This document shows, one piece after another, positions 1 to 5,345 of a DNA stretch of 6,142 nt. The notes under the pieces are model-generated. The model was not told the origin of the DNA and ran no database searches. It saw only the letters and a list, made by a program, of their open reading frames with translations. Positions within the stretch are counted from its first letter, which is position 1; each line of letters starts with the position of its first letter. The DNA is from an uncultured Lachnospiraceae bacterium (GTDB lineage Bacteria > Bacillota > Clostridia > Lachnospirales > Lachnospiraceae): positions 1 through 6,142 of the forward strand of contig CAMPBP010000083.1 of assembly GCA_946639085.1 (NCBI GenBank), in the 5' to 3' direction. Both the position numbers and the translations under genes were made by a program.

Positions 1-14
1 GTATCAATGTTTGT

Positions 15-1214
15 TTATACGACGATCATTTTGCGGGAACAGTCATTTGGAGGGTGTTTTCCTGACTTTGCCGAAAAGATATTGTTGTATAAAGATGCGG
101 CAAAAAGATCTTCATTCAAAATGCTTTTGGTAATATCGTCAAAGGATTCAATCTCTTTGGCCGGATTTGAGATTATCTTTATGTCGGACTTTTCGTCCAC
201 GGCTTTAAAGAATGACTTTACGTTGTCGTTATTCTTAAAACCCAGCATTCGTACGCAGGAAAGAGCATCTGCCATATTGCGCCTTTGATCGTTGTTTCCT
301 TTTATATTAAGAAGAATGTGAAGAAGCCCTCTCGAAATTCTTGAGTGGGTAAGGTTTTTACTTTTTAATGCATCAATGTACGAAGAAAAAGTTACGAATG
401 TCGACAGTTTTTTCTTTATACCGTTTGAAAGATCGGGGGATATTTCGAGATAATCCGCATAATCGTTCTCACTTAGAAGTTTATAGTATAAAGACTGTGA
501 GAAATCATTTAAAAAAACGTGCGTTTCTTTTGAAATACTCATTAAAACATCGTTTGGAACATATGAATCCAAAGAAGAAACGTCTCCTTCACACAACTTA
601 TTTCTGATGGCGGAGGCGGAAGGAAGAAGATCCGTTGATAATGAAAGATCGTTGTAAGGTGTTCCTTCTCTTTTAATAATGTAAGGTTCGATTTTTGAAT
701 CAAGAATGTTCAAAGCGTTCAGATATTCAAGGGCAAGAACATTGTTTGAGCCCTTAAGTATATCCTCATATTCGGGTAAAAGAGAAGCCCTTGCGGCGGC
801 AAAGGTCAGTCCCGATCTTAAAAGCTCTTTTATCTTTGGAGAATTAATATCGAGTTCCTTTAACTTGTGAGAAAGCTCTATAAGGCGGGAAGGATCGTCA
901 CATTCCGCGCCGAAACAAAGAAAATCTATACAGTTTAACCTGTTAAGTATGCTTACCGCAGAATAAGAAAAAAGATCGGCACTTGCGGTGGACGCAAAAA
1001 CGGGCAGCATCAATACAACGTCGGCACCGTTGTTAAGTGCGTGGGACGCCCTTGTGAATTTGTCGAAAACGGCGGGTTCTCCGCGCTCAACAAAATCGCC
1101 GGACATGATACATACGATCACATCGGCTTTCAGTTCTTTTTTTATTAAATTGATCTGCGTTAAATGTCCGTTGTGAAACGGATTGTATTCGCATATTATC
1201 GCTGCCGTTTTCAT
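15..1214 (-). CDS. tmcAL: tRNA(Met) cytidine acetate ligase TmcAL
   Basis: Predicted 399-residue cytoplasmic enzyme. The family (formerly YlbM, DUF795) uses ATP and free acetate to acetylate C34 of elongator tRNA-Met, giving N4-acetylcytidine. Seen in the sequence: the nucleotidyltransferase start CEYNPFHNGH (residues 8-17, HxGH-type ATP site), SGDFVERGEP (38-47), DKFTRA (51-56), SNNVLALEYLNAL (156-168), IKREGTPYND (180-189), SASAIR (199-204) and a C-terminus ending in RKMIVV, as is usual for the family. Length is normal, so the gene looks complete. I chose ATG 1214-1212 because family members begin immediately before the VEYNPFHNGH-like motif. The frame stays open to a TTG at 1250, but the extra 12 residues look non-family and that TTG falls in a candidate -35 box. 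No Shine-Dalgarno sequence precedes the ATG, consistent with a leaderless message. It is divergent from pta. Function is sure by motif; the start is fairly sure. Confidence 0.95.
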   Translation of the reverse strand: MKTAAIICEYNPFHNGHLTQINLIKKELKADVIVCIMSGDFVERGEPAVFDKFTRASHALNNGADVVLMLPVFASTASADLFSYSAVSILNRLNCIDFLCFGAECDDPSRLIELSHKLKELDINSPKIKELLRSGLTFAAARASLLPEYEDILKGSNNVLALEYLNALNILDSKIEPYIIKREGTPYNDLSLSTDLLPSASAIRNKLCEGDVSSLDSYVPNDVLMSISKETHVFLNDFSQSLYYKLLSENDYADYLEISPDLSNGIKKKLSTFVTFSSYIDALKSKNLTHSRISRGLLHILLNIKGNNDQRRNMADALSCVRMLGFKNNDNVKSFFKAVDEKSDIKIISNPAKEIESFDDITKSILNEDLFAASLYNNIFSAKSGKHPPNDCSRKMIVV

Positions 1215-1221
1215 TGTCAAA

Positions 1222-1250
1222 AGATTAACACAATTACGGGCTTTTCTCAA
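1222..1250 (-). promoter_or_regulatory. candidate tmcAL promoter, leaderless type
   Basis: Reading the minus strand: TTGAGA (1250-1245, 5/6 match to the sigma-A -35), a 17-base spacer, then TAATCT (1227-1222), a weak -10 that keeps the key T1, A2 and T6 and is preceded by an extended TG (1230-1229). The expected start of transcription falls one or two bases before the ATG at 1214. That leaves almost no 5' leader and would explain why no Shine-Dalgarno sequence is visible. The -10 is only 3/6, so this is inference. Confidence 0.5.
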
Positions 1251-1257
1251 CCTCGAT

Positions 1258-1280
1258 TGTACTTAAAATAGTACATTTTA
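1258..1280. promoter_or_regulatory. inverted repeats between divergent promoters
   Basis: Two overlapping dyads are directly visible. The first is TGTACT-N6-AGTACA (1258-1275, perfect 6-base arms). The second is TAAAAT-N5-ATTTTA (1264-1280). The first dyad is centred at about 1266.5, and the midpoint between the candidate tmcAL -35 (ends at 1250) and the pta -35 (starts at 1286) is about 1268. This placement suits a dimeric regulator acting on both promoters. I do not recognise the sequence as a known operator, and A/T-rich dyads arise by chance, so the regulatory role is inference. Confidence 0.4.
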
Positions 1281-1285
1281 TCTTA

Positions 1286-1314
1286 TTGTGTAAGCCGTTT
1301 CATTAGGATATACT
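1286..1314 (+). promoter_or_regulatory. candidate pta promoter
   Basis: TTGTGT (1286-1291), a 17-base spacer and TATACT (1309-1314) resemble a sigma-A promoter. Transcription would start near 1321, leaving a leader of about 40 bases. A good Shine-Dalgarno, AGGAG (1348-1352), lies 8 bases before the pta ATG. Confidence 0.5.
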
Positions 1315-1360
1315 TATATGTGTTTCTTATTGAATTTTTGACAATTTAGGAGAACAGGGT

Positions 1361-2362
1361 ATGGCATATATCGATCTTATCAAAGAGAAGGCAAGACAGG
1401 ACAAGAAAACGATAGTTCTTCCCGAAACAAACGATAAGCGCGTGCTTATCGCTGCAGCGCATATACTCGAGGAAGATATAGCAAACATCATCATGATCGG
1501 CGACGAAGAAAAGATCATGGACGGTGCAAACTGGCTTGAGGTTGAACTTGACGGGGTTAAGGTTATCAATCCCAAGAATTACGAGAAGTTTGACGAATAC
1601 GTAAATCTTCTTTACGAAACACGTAAAGCAAAAGGTATGACCGAAGAAAAGGCACGTGAGATATTGTTAAACGATTATCTTACCTTCGGGGTCATCATGG
1701 TTAAAGCAAACGATGCGGACGGAATGGTTGCAGGATGCTGTCATGCGACTGCAGATGTGCTTCGTCCTTCCCTTCAGATATTAAGAACCGCTCCCGGTGT
1801 TAAGCTCGTTTCCGCTTTCTTCATTCTTGATGTACCGGATTGCGAGATGGGAGAGCATGGTACTTTCTTATTTGCGGACTGCGGTCTTAATCAGGATCCC
1901 ACAGCGGAAGAACTTGCGGCAATAGCCGATACCAGTGCCAAGAGTTTTAAGACGCTTGTCGGTGCAAAACCCATAATAGCAATGCTTTCTCACTCCACAA
2001 AAGGAAGTGCAAAACATGCGCTTGTAGATAAAGTTGTTGAGGCAACCAACATTGCTCACGAACAGTATCCCGGGCTTACCATCGACGGAGAGCTTCAGAC
2101 AGATGCAGCCCTGGTTCCTCAGGTGGCAAAATCAAAGGCGCCGGGCTCCGAAGTGGCAGGACATGCAAACGTTTTGATCTTCCCGAACCTTGATGCGGGA
2201 AATATCGGATACAAGCTGGTTCAAAGACTGGGTAAGGCACAGGCTTACGGCCCGATGCTTCAGGGTATCGCAAAGCCCGTAAACGATCTTTCCAGAGGTT
2301 GTTCATGGGAGGATATCGTAGGCGGTGTGGCACTTACGGCAGTGCAGTGTCAGTTAAACTGA
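1361..2362 (+). CDS. pta: phosphate acetyltransferase (phosphotransacetylase)
   Basis: Predicted 333-residue cytoplasmic enzyme interconverting acetyl-CoA plus phosphate with acetyl phosphate plus CoA, the step before acetate kinase in fermentative ATP formation. The length is that of the short, single-domain (class I) Pta. The C-terminal signature GPMLQGIAKPVNDLSRG (residues 297-313) is typical of Pta. By comparison with the Methanosarcina thermophila enzyme (offset about +2, from memory), the expected active-site residues are present: R88, R135, C161, S311, R312 and D318. The ATG has AGGAG 8 bases upstream. The 30 bases between its stop and the next promoter hold no hairpin plus T-run, so readthrough into yceD is possible. 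Phosphate butyryltransferase is a related alternative but fits the signature less well. No ackA follows, although pta-ackA is a common pairing. Confidence 0.96.
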   Translation: MAYIDLIKEKARQDKKTIVLPETNDKRVLIAAAHILEEDIANIIMIGDEEKIMDGANWLEVELDGVKVINPKNYEKFDEYVNLLYETRKAKGMTEEKAREILLNDYLTFGVIMVKANDADGMVAGCCHATADVLRPSLQILRTAPGVKLVSAFFILDVPDCEMGEHGTFLFADCGLNQDPTAEELAAIADTSAKSFKTLVGAKPIIAMLSHSTKGSAKHALVDKVVEATNIAHEQYPGLTIDGELQTDAALVPQVAKSKAPGSEVAGHANVLIFPNLDAGNIGYKLVQRLGKAQAYGPMLQGIAKPVNDLSRGCSWEDIVGGVALTAVQCQLN

Positions 2363-2392
2363 TATATGGCTTTAAGTTAACGTAAAAATCTG

Positions 2393-2421
2393 TTGACAAA
2401 AGAAACCGCCCTTTGTATAAT
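2393..2421 (+). promoter_or_regulatory. perfect-consensus sigma-A promoter for yceD-rpmF
   Basis: TTGACA (2393-2398), exactly 17 bases, then TATAAT (2416-2421): both hexamers match the consensus at all positions. Transcription should begin near 2428. It is the strongest promoter in the window, as suits a ribosomal protein transcript, and it makes yceD-rpmF separable from pta. Confidence 0.9.
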
Positions 2422-2436
2422 CCATAAAGTGTGGAT

Positions 2437-2441
2437 AGGAG
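2437..2441 (+). promoter_or_regulatory. ribosome-binding site deciding the yceD TTG start
   Basis: AGGAG lies 7 bases before TTG 2449. The upstream in-frame GTG at 2431 sits only about 3 bases after the expected transcription start and precedes this site, so it cannot be served by it. Confidence 0.8.
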
Positions 2442-2448
2442 TGGAAGT

Positions 2449-2973
2449 TTGCTTATCAATCTGACGGACTATTTCAAGAATACCGAGAAATCTGACATTA
2501 TCGAAGTTGAACCCGATGTCGAAAATGTCGATGTGGGATATACAAAGTATCCCGTAAAAGAAAGCGGTATTTACAAATTTGATATCACGAACAACAAAGA
2601 CGACAGAGTAAAGATTGTTGTTAAAGGCGAAAGCAAGGTTGTGATGCCCTGCGATCGATGCTTAAGCGATGTGATCTGTAAAGTCGATGTTGACAGTGAG
2701 TTCGTACTTGATGAGCCCACCGTATACGAAGAAAGCGAAGAAGAAGCCGAAGCATTTATGAACGGCTACGAACTTGACAGCGATCTTTTAATTCACAATG
2801 AGTTGACAATGGGTCTGCCAATGAAGGTTCTGTGTAAGGACGACTGCAAGGGACTGTGTCCCGTATGTGGCAGAAATCGTAATGAAGGTGACTGCGGCTG
2901 CGATACCTTCGTACCGGATCCCAGAATGGCAGCGATACAAGATATTTTTAACGCGCATAATAAGGAGGTGTAG
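2449..2973 (+). CDS. yceD: YceD/DUF177 family protein, 23S rRNA accumulation
   Basis: Predicted 174-residue protein beginning MLINLTDYF, which matches the usual MxINLSDxF opening of the family. YceD/DUF177 proteins are almost always encoded just before rpmF and are linked to 23S rRNA accumulation and large-subunit assembly; the molecular mechanism is poorly known. Visible cysteines: CDRC (residues 68-71), the first pair of the core domain, and a C-terminal cluster CKDDCKGLCPVCG (129-141) followed by CGC (149-151), likely metal-binding. An acidic stretch around residues 89-103 (EESEEEAEAF) lies between them. The TTG start is chosen for the AGGAG 7 bases upstream and for the family N-terminus; the GTG at 2431 would add six unrelated residues. 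Its stop TAG (2971-2973) is two bases from rpmF, whose ribosome-binding site AAGGAGG lies inside the last codons of yceD, so the two are probably co-translated. Confidence 0.92.
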   Translation: MLINLTDYFKNTEKSDIIEVEPDVENVDVGYTKYPVKESGIYKFDITNNKDDRVKIVVKGESKVVMPCDRCLSDVICKVDVDSEFVLDEPTVYEESEEEAEAFMNGYELDSDLLIHNELTMGLPMKVLCKDDCKGLCPVCGRNRNEGDCGCDTFVPDPRMAAIQDIFNAHNKEV

Positions 2974-2975
2974 AG

Positions 2976-3155
2976 ATGTCTATTTGTCCCAAGAATAAAT
3001 CTTCCAAGGGTAGAAGAGATAAGAGACGTGCAAACTGGAAAATGAGTGCTCCCACTCTTGTAAAGTGTTCCAAGTGCGGTGCTTTAATGGTACCTCATCG
3101 CGTTTGCAAGGCTTGCGGTTCTTACAATAAAAAGGAAATCGTTTCCGTAGATTAA
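2976..3155 (+). CDS. rpmF: 50S ribosomal protein L32, zinc-ribbon form
   Basis: Predicted 59-residue large-subunit ribosomal protein bL32. The basic N-terminal arm KSSKGRRDKRRANWK (residues 8-22) is the L32 hallmark. Two CxxC knuckles, C31-C34 and C44-C47, form the zinc ribbon, so this is the zinc-binding (C+) type. A further cysteine at residue 4 lies in the MSICPKNKSS opening and is unlikely to bind the same zinc. The ATG follows AAGGAGG (2962-2968) by 7 bases; the ribosome-binding site is inside the end of yceD. The gene is followed within 30 bases by an intrinsic terminator, ending the transcript begun at the strong promoter upstream of yceD. Confidence 0.97.
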   Translation: MSICPKNKSSKGRRDKRRANWKMSAPTLVKCSKCGALMVPHRVCKACGSYNKKEIVSVD

Positions 3156-3171
3156 TTTGGAAGTAAAATAA

Positions 3172-3187
3172 TTTTGTGATCACAAAA
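3172..3187. repeat. 16-bp perfect palindrome
   Basis: TTTTGTGATCACAAAA is an exact 16-base palindrome. It begins 16 bases after the rpmF stop and shares its last four A's with the 5' arm of the terminator. As RNA it gives only a weak A/U-rich hairpin with a GAUC loop, so a DNA-binding site is an equally reasonable reading. I cannot assign a regulator. Confidence 0.5.
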
Positions 3188-3212
3188 AAGAACTCTTTGG
3201 GAGTTCTTTTTT
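3184..3212 (+). terminator. rho-independent terminator after rpmF
   Basis: The core stem GAACTC (3190-3195) pairs with GAGTTC (3201-3206) around a TTTGG loop. It is extended by six A's (3184-3189) pairing with the T-run (3207-3212), for 12 continuous base pairs. Further T-rich sequence follows to about 3232. This is a standard intrinsic terminator separating yceD-rpmF from plsX. Confidence 0.88.
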
Positions 3213-3214
3213 TC

Positions 3215-3243
3215 TTGTATTTTTTTCTTTTTCAAAGTATATT
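3215..3243 (+). promoter_or_regulatory. candidate plsX promoter
   Basis: TTGTAT (3215-3220), a 17-base spacer and TATATT (3238-3243) resemble sigma-A boxes; TATTAT (3240-3245) is an alternative -10 with a 19-base spacer. It starts just behind the rpmF terminator, where a new promoter is needed. The predicted leader is about 90 bases. The T-rich background makes chance matches likely. Confidence 0.45.
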
Positions 3244-3265
3244 ATAAAAGTACGACTTTAACTTG

Positions 3266-3305
3266 GGATAAGTGTGGAATTTACGCTATCCGCACGAGGT
3301 ATTCC
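3266..3305 (+). promoter_or_regulatory. plsX leader with competing short hairpins
   Basis: Three mutually exclusive pairings can be drawn: GGATA (3266-3270) with TATCC (3287-3291); GTGTGGA (3272-3278) with TCCGCAC (3289-3295, one G-U pair); and GGAAT (3276-3280) with ATTCC (3301-3305). The 7-bp stem is the best. Stems are short and no known riboswitch class is recognised, so this is a weak structural observation. Confidence 0.25.
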
Positions 3306-3340
3306 GGGGTGTCAGTTAATATTTGGGAGAGTATAAATAA

Positions 3341-4351
3341 ATGTCTGAAACAGTCACGGTGTGCGTCGACGCAATGGGCGGCGACAATGCCCCCTTGGAG
3401 ATCGTTAAGGGTGCTATTGCGGCAGTAAACGAAAATGACAAGGTAAAAGTCGTTTTCACCGGTCAGGAGGCTGCGATAACTGCCGAGTTATCAAAATATA
3501 CTTATGATAAGAGTCGGGTTGAGATAGTAAATGCCGAAGAGGTTATAGATCCCAACGAGCCACCGGTTCTTGCCATACGTAAAAAGAAAGATTCTTCGAT
3601 AGTAAAAGGTCTTGAACTTGTAAAAGAGAAGAAGTGCGATGCGTTTCTTTCCGCGGGCAGTTCAGGTGCCGTTTTGGCAGGCGGTCAGGTTATAGTCGGA
3701 AGGATAAAGGGTGTGGAAAGACCTCCCCTTGCTCCCCTCATTCCCACAAAGAAAGGCGTTGCGCTCCTTATAGATTGCGGTGCCAATGTAGATGCCAGAA
3801 GTTCTCATCTTGTACAGTTTGCAAAGATGGGTTCGATATATATGGAAAACGTTATGGGTGTTAAAAATCCCAAGGTTGCGATAGTAAATATCGGAGCCGA
3901 GGAAGAAAAGGGCAATGCTCTTGTAAAAGAAACGTTTCCGCTTTTGAAATCCTGTCCGGACATTAACTTTGTCGGCAGTATCGAAGCGAGAGACATTCCC
4001 GAAGGAGATGCGGACGTCATTGTTTGCGAAGCTTTTACGGGTAACGTTATCTTAAAGATGTATGAAGGCGTTGCCGGCGCACTTATCGATATCATTAAAG
4101 AAGGTCTTCTTTCCACTTTCTTAAGCAAGATAGGCGCTCTTCTTATCAAAAAGCCTTTGAAGAAAACGCTTAAGGGATTTTCTCTTGAAGATTACGGCGG
4201 AGCTCCTCTTTTGGGACTCAACGGCCTCGTGATCAAGACTCACGGCAGTTCAAAGTCGGTTGAAGTCAAAAATTCCGTGCTTCAGGTCATTACATTCATG
4301 GAGCAGGATATTAACGGCAAGATCAAAGATCAATTAAATCCTGCCGATTAA
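3341..4351 (+). CDS. plsX: phosphate acyltransferase PlsX
   Basis: Predicted 336-residue peripheral membrane enzyme that converts acyl-ACP plus phosphate to acyl-phosphate, the acyl donor for PlsY in making lysophosphatidic acid. Length is typical. Visible family motifs: DAMGGDNAP (residues 10-18) near the N-terminus, SAGSSGAVLAGG (104-115), DCGANVDAR (145-153), VNIGAEEEKG (182-191), GDADVIVCEAFTGNVILKM (222-240), YGGAPLLGLNG (285-295) and HGSS (301-304). A stretch around residues 246-269 (ALIDIIKEGLLSTFLSKIGALLIK) is the amphipathic helical segment thought to contact the membrane. GGGAG (3325-3329) lies 11 bases before the ATG, a slightly long spacing. The gene is followed after 14 bases by acpP, whose product carries its substrate, so the two form a functional pair. 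fabD and fabG, which sit between plsX and acpP in Bacillus, are absent here. Confidence 0.97.
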   Translation: MSETVTVCVDAMGGDNAPLEIVKGAIAAVNENDKVKVVFTGQEAAITAELSKYTYDKSRVEIVNAEEVIDPNEPPVLAIRKKKDSSIVKGLELVKEKKCDAFLSAGSSGAVLAGGQVIVGRIKGVERPPLAPLIPTKKGVALLIDCGANVDARSSHLVQFAKMGSIYMENVMGVKNPKVAIVNIGAEEEKGNALVKETFPLLKSCPDINFVGSIEARDIPEGDADVIVCEAFTGNVILKMYEGVAGALIDIIKEGLLSTFLSKIGALLIKKPLKKTLKGFSLEDYGGAPLLGLNGLVIKTHGSSKSVEVKNSVLQVITFMEQDINGKIKDQLNPAD

Positions 4352-4365
4352 GGAGTAACACGGTA

Positions 4366-4599
4366 ATGGAACTTGAAATGCTTAGAAAGATCGTTTCGGA
4401 AGTACTTAACGTAGATCCCAGAGAGATCACACCCGAGACGACTTTTGCCGACGATCTCGGCGCCGATTCCTTGGATCTTTTGCAGATCGTAATGGGAATG
4501 GAAGAGGCCTTTAATGTTAAACTCGAGGAAGAAGAACTTGCGGATATCGTTACGGTAGCCGATGCCATTACAAAGATCAGAGAGTGCATTAACAGTTGA
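4366..4599 (+). CDS. acpP: acyl carrier protein
   Basis: Predicted 77-residue acidic, helical carrier of growing acyl chains in fatty acid synthesis and the acyl source for PlsX. The motif DDLGADSLDLLQIVMGME (residues 29-46) contains the 4'-phosphopantetheine attachment site Ser35 in DSL. Family length and charge are normal. The ribosome-binding site AGGAG (4351-4355) overlaps the last base of the plsX stop codon and sits 10 bases before the ATG, which ties its translation to plsX. A strong hairpin follows directly after the stop (4603-4629) and could stabilise the 3' end of the abundant acpP message. Confidence 0.97.
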   Translation: MELEMLRKIVSEVLNVDPREITPETTFADDLGADSLDLLQIVMGMEEAFNVKLEEEELADIVTVADAITKIRECINS

Positions 4600-4602
4600 T
4601 TT

Positions 4603-4629
4603 TAAGGGCGGGATTTGGTCCCGCCCTTA
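4603..4629 (+). promoter_or_regulatory. strong GC hairpin between acpP and rnc
   Basis: TAAGGGCGGGA (4603-4613) pairs perfectly with TCCCGCCCTTA (4619-4629): 11 bp around a TTTGG loop. No T-run follows; the next bases are the rnc ribosome-binding site and start, so it is not a classical terminator. It begins 4 bases after the acpP stop. Likely roles are transcript stabilisation, processing, or control of rnc translation, possibly by RNase III itself; all are inferred. Confidence 0.8.
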
Positions 4630-4632
4630 GGA
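4629..4632 (+). promoter_or_regulatory. rnc ribosome-binding site touching the hairpin
   Basis: AGGA lies 8 bases before ATG 4641 and supports that start over any upstream codon. Its first A is the last paired base of the hairpin at 4603-4629. Confidence 0.7.
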
Positions 4633-4640
4633 ATGTATAT

Positions 4641-5345
4641 ATGGACAAAGAAGAAACTATAGCATTTGTACAGGAAAAGATAGGGTATGTCTTTAAAAAC
4701 GAAGAGTATCTGCTTGAGGCATTGACTCATTCTTCCTATACAAACGAGATGAAGATCAACAGAAGAGCCGATTATGAACGCCTCGAATTTTTGGGAGATG
4801 CCGTACTTGAACTTATAACAAGTGAGTATCTTTACGACGAATATCCCAAGGTTCCCGAAGGTGGACTTTCCAAGAAACGTGCTTCACTTGTATGTGAGCC
4901 CAGTCTTGCAATATGTGCAAAACGCATGGAACTTGGAAAAGCCATATTCATGGGCAAAGGCGAAGCACTGGGCGGCGGTCGTGAAAGAGATTCCGTTCTC
5001 TGTGACATTACCGAATCCGTGCTTGGAGCCATCTACCTGGACGGCGGACTCGACGAAGCAAAGAAGTATGTTTACAACCATGTTTTGCATGTGCTGAAAG
5101 AAAATGAACTTTTTGTCGATTCCAAGTCTTATCTTCAGGAATTGGTTCAGAAACACTTTAACGATAAGTCCCTTACTTACGAGCTTATAAGTGAATCCGG
5201 TCCCGAACACAACAAGACATTCTCGGTATGTGTAAATCTCTCGGGAGAAGTGCTTGCCACTGCGGAAGGCAAGTCCAAGAAGCTTGCGCAGCAGACTGCG
5301 GCTTCCACAGCCATAAAGATACTTAAAGATAGGATAGGCAATTAA
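4641..5345 (+). CDS. rnc: ribonuclease III
   Basis: Predicted 234-residue cytoplasmic endonuclease cutting double-stranded RNA, including rRNA precursors. The catalytic domain carries the signature ERLEFLGDAVLEL (residues 46-58). The metal-binding residues expected of the family are all present: E49, D53, D122 and E125. The double-stranded RNA-binding domain spans about 162-229, with the KSKKLAQQTAASTAIKIL helix at its end. Length is usual. The start is ATG 4641, served by AGGA 8 bases upstream; the frame is open further upstream to a TTG at 4596 overlapping the acpP stop, but that extension would be translated through the hairpin and does not look like the family. The stop overlaps the smc start by one base (TAATG at 5343-5347), typical of the rnc-smc pair in Firmicutes. 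The gene appears intact. Confidence 0.97.
   Translation: MDKEETIAFVQEKIGYVFKNEEYLLEALTHSSYTNEMKINRRADYERLEFLGDAVLELITSEYLYDEYPKVPEGGLSKKRASLVCEPSLAICAKRMELGKAIFMGKGEALGGGRERDSVLCDITESVLGAIYLDGGLDEAKKYVYNHVLHVLKENELFVDSKSYLQELVQKHFNDKSLTYELISESGPEHNKTFSVCVNLSGEVLATAEGKSKKLAQQTAASTAIKILKDRIGN

Noticed and set aside
7..607. Plus-strand open frames (7-288, 368-607) opposite tmcAL
   Set aside because: They are antisense to a fully conserved TmcAL sequence, lack credible ribosome-binding sites and show no recognisable protein motif.
1215..1250. N-terminal extension of TmcAL to TTG 1250
   Set aside because: The TTG is abutted by GAGG with no spacer, the added residues are not family-like, and the stretch reads well as a promoter.
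1327..2333. Minus-strand open frames opposite pta (1327-1575, 1868-2059, 2076-2333)
   Set aside because: Compositionally biased antisense shadows of the pta coding sequence with no motif or start signal.
1361..2362. Phosphate butyryltransferase instead of Pta
   Set aside because: The C-terminal LQGxxKPVNDLSRG signature and the full set of Pta active-site residues fit phosphotransacetylase.
4603..4629. Hairpin after acpP as an intrinsic terminator
   Set aside because: The stem is strong but no T-run follows, and the rnc ribosome-binding site begins at its foot.
4596..4640. rnc starting at TTG 4596
   Set aside because: It overlaps the acpP stop, has no ribosome-binding site, and would encode the hairpin as protein; ATG 4641 has AGGA 8 bases upstream.
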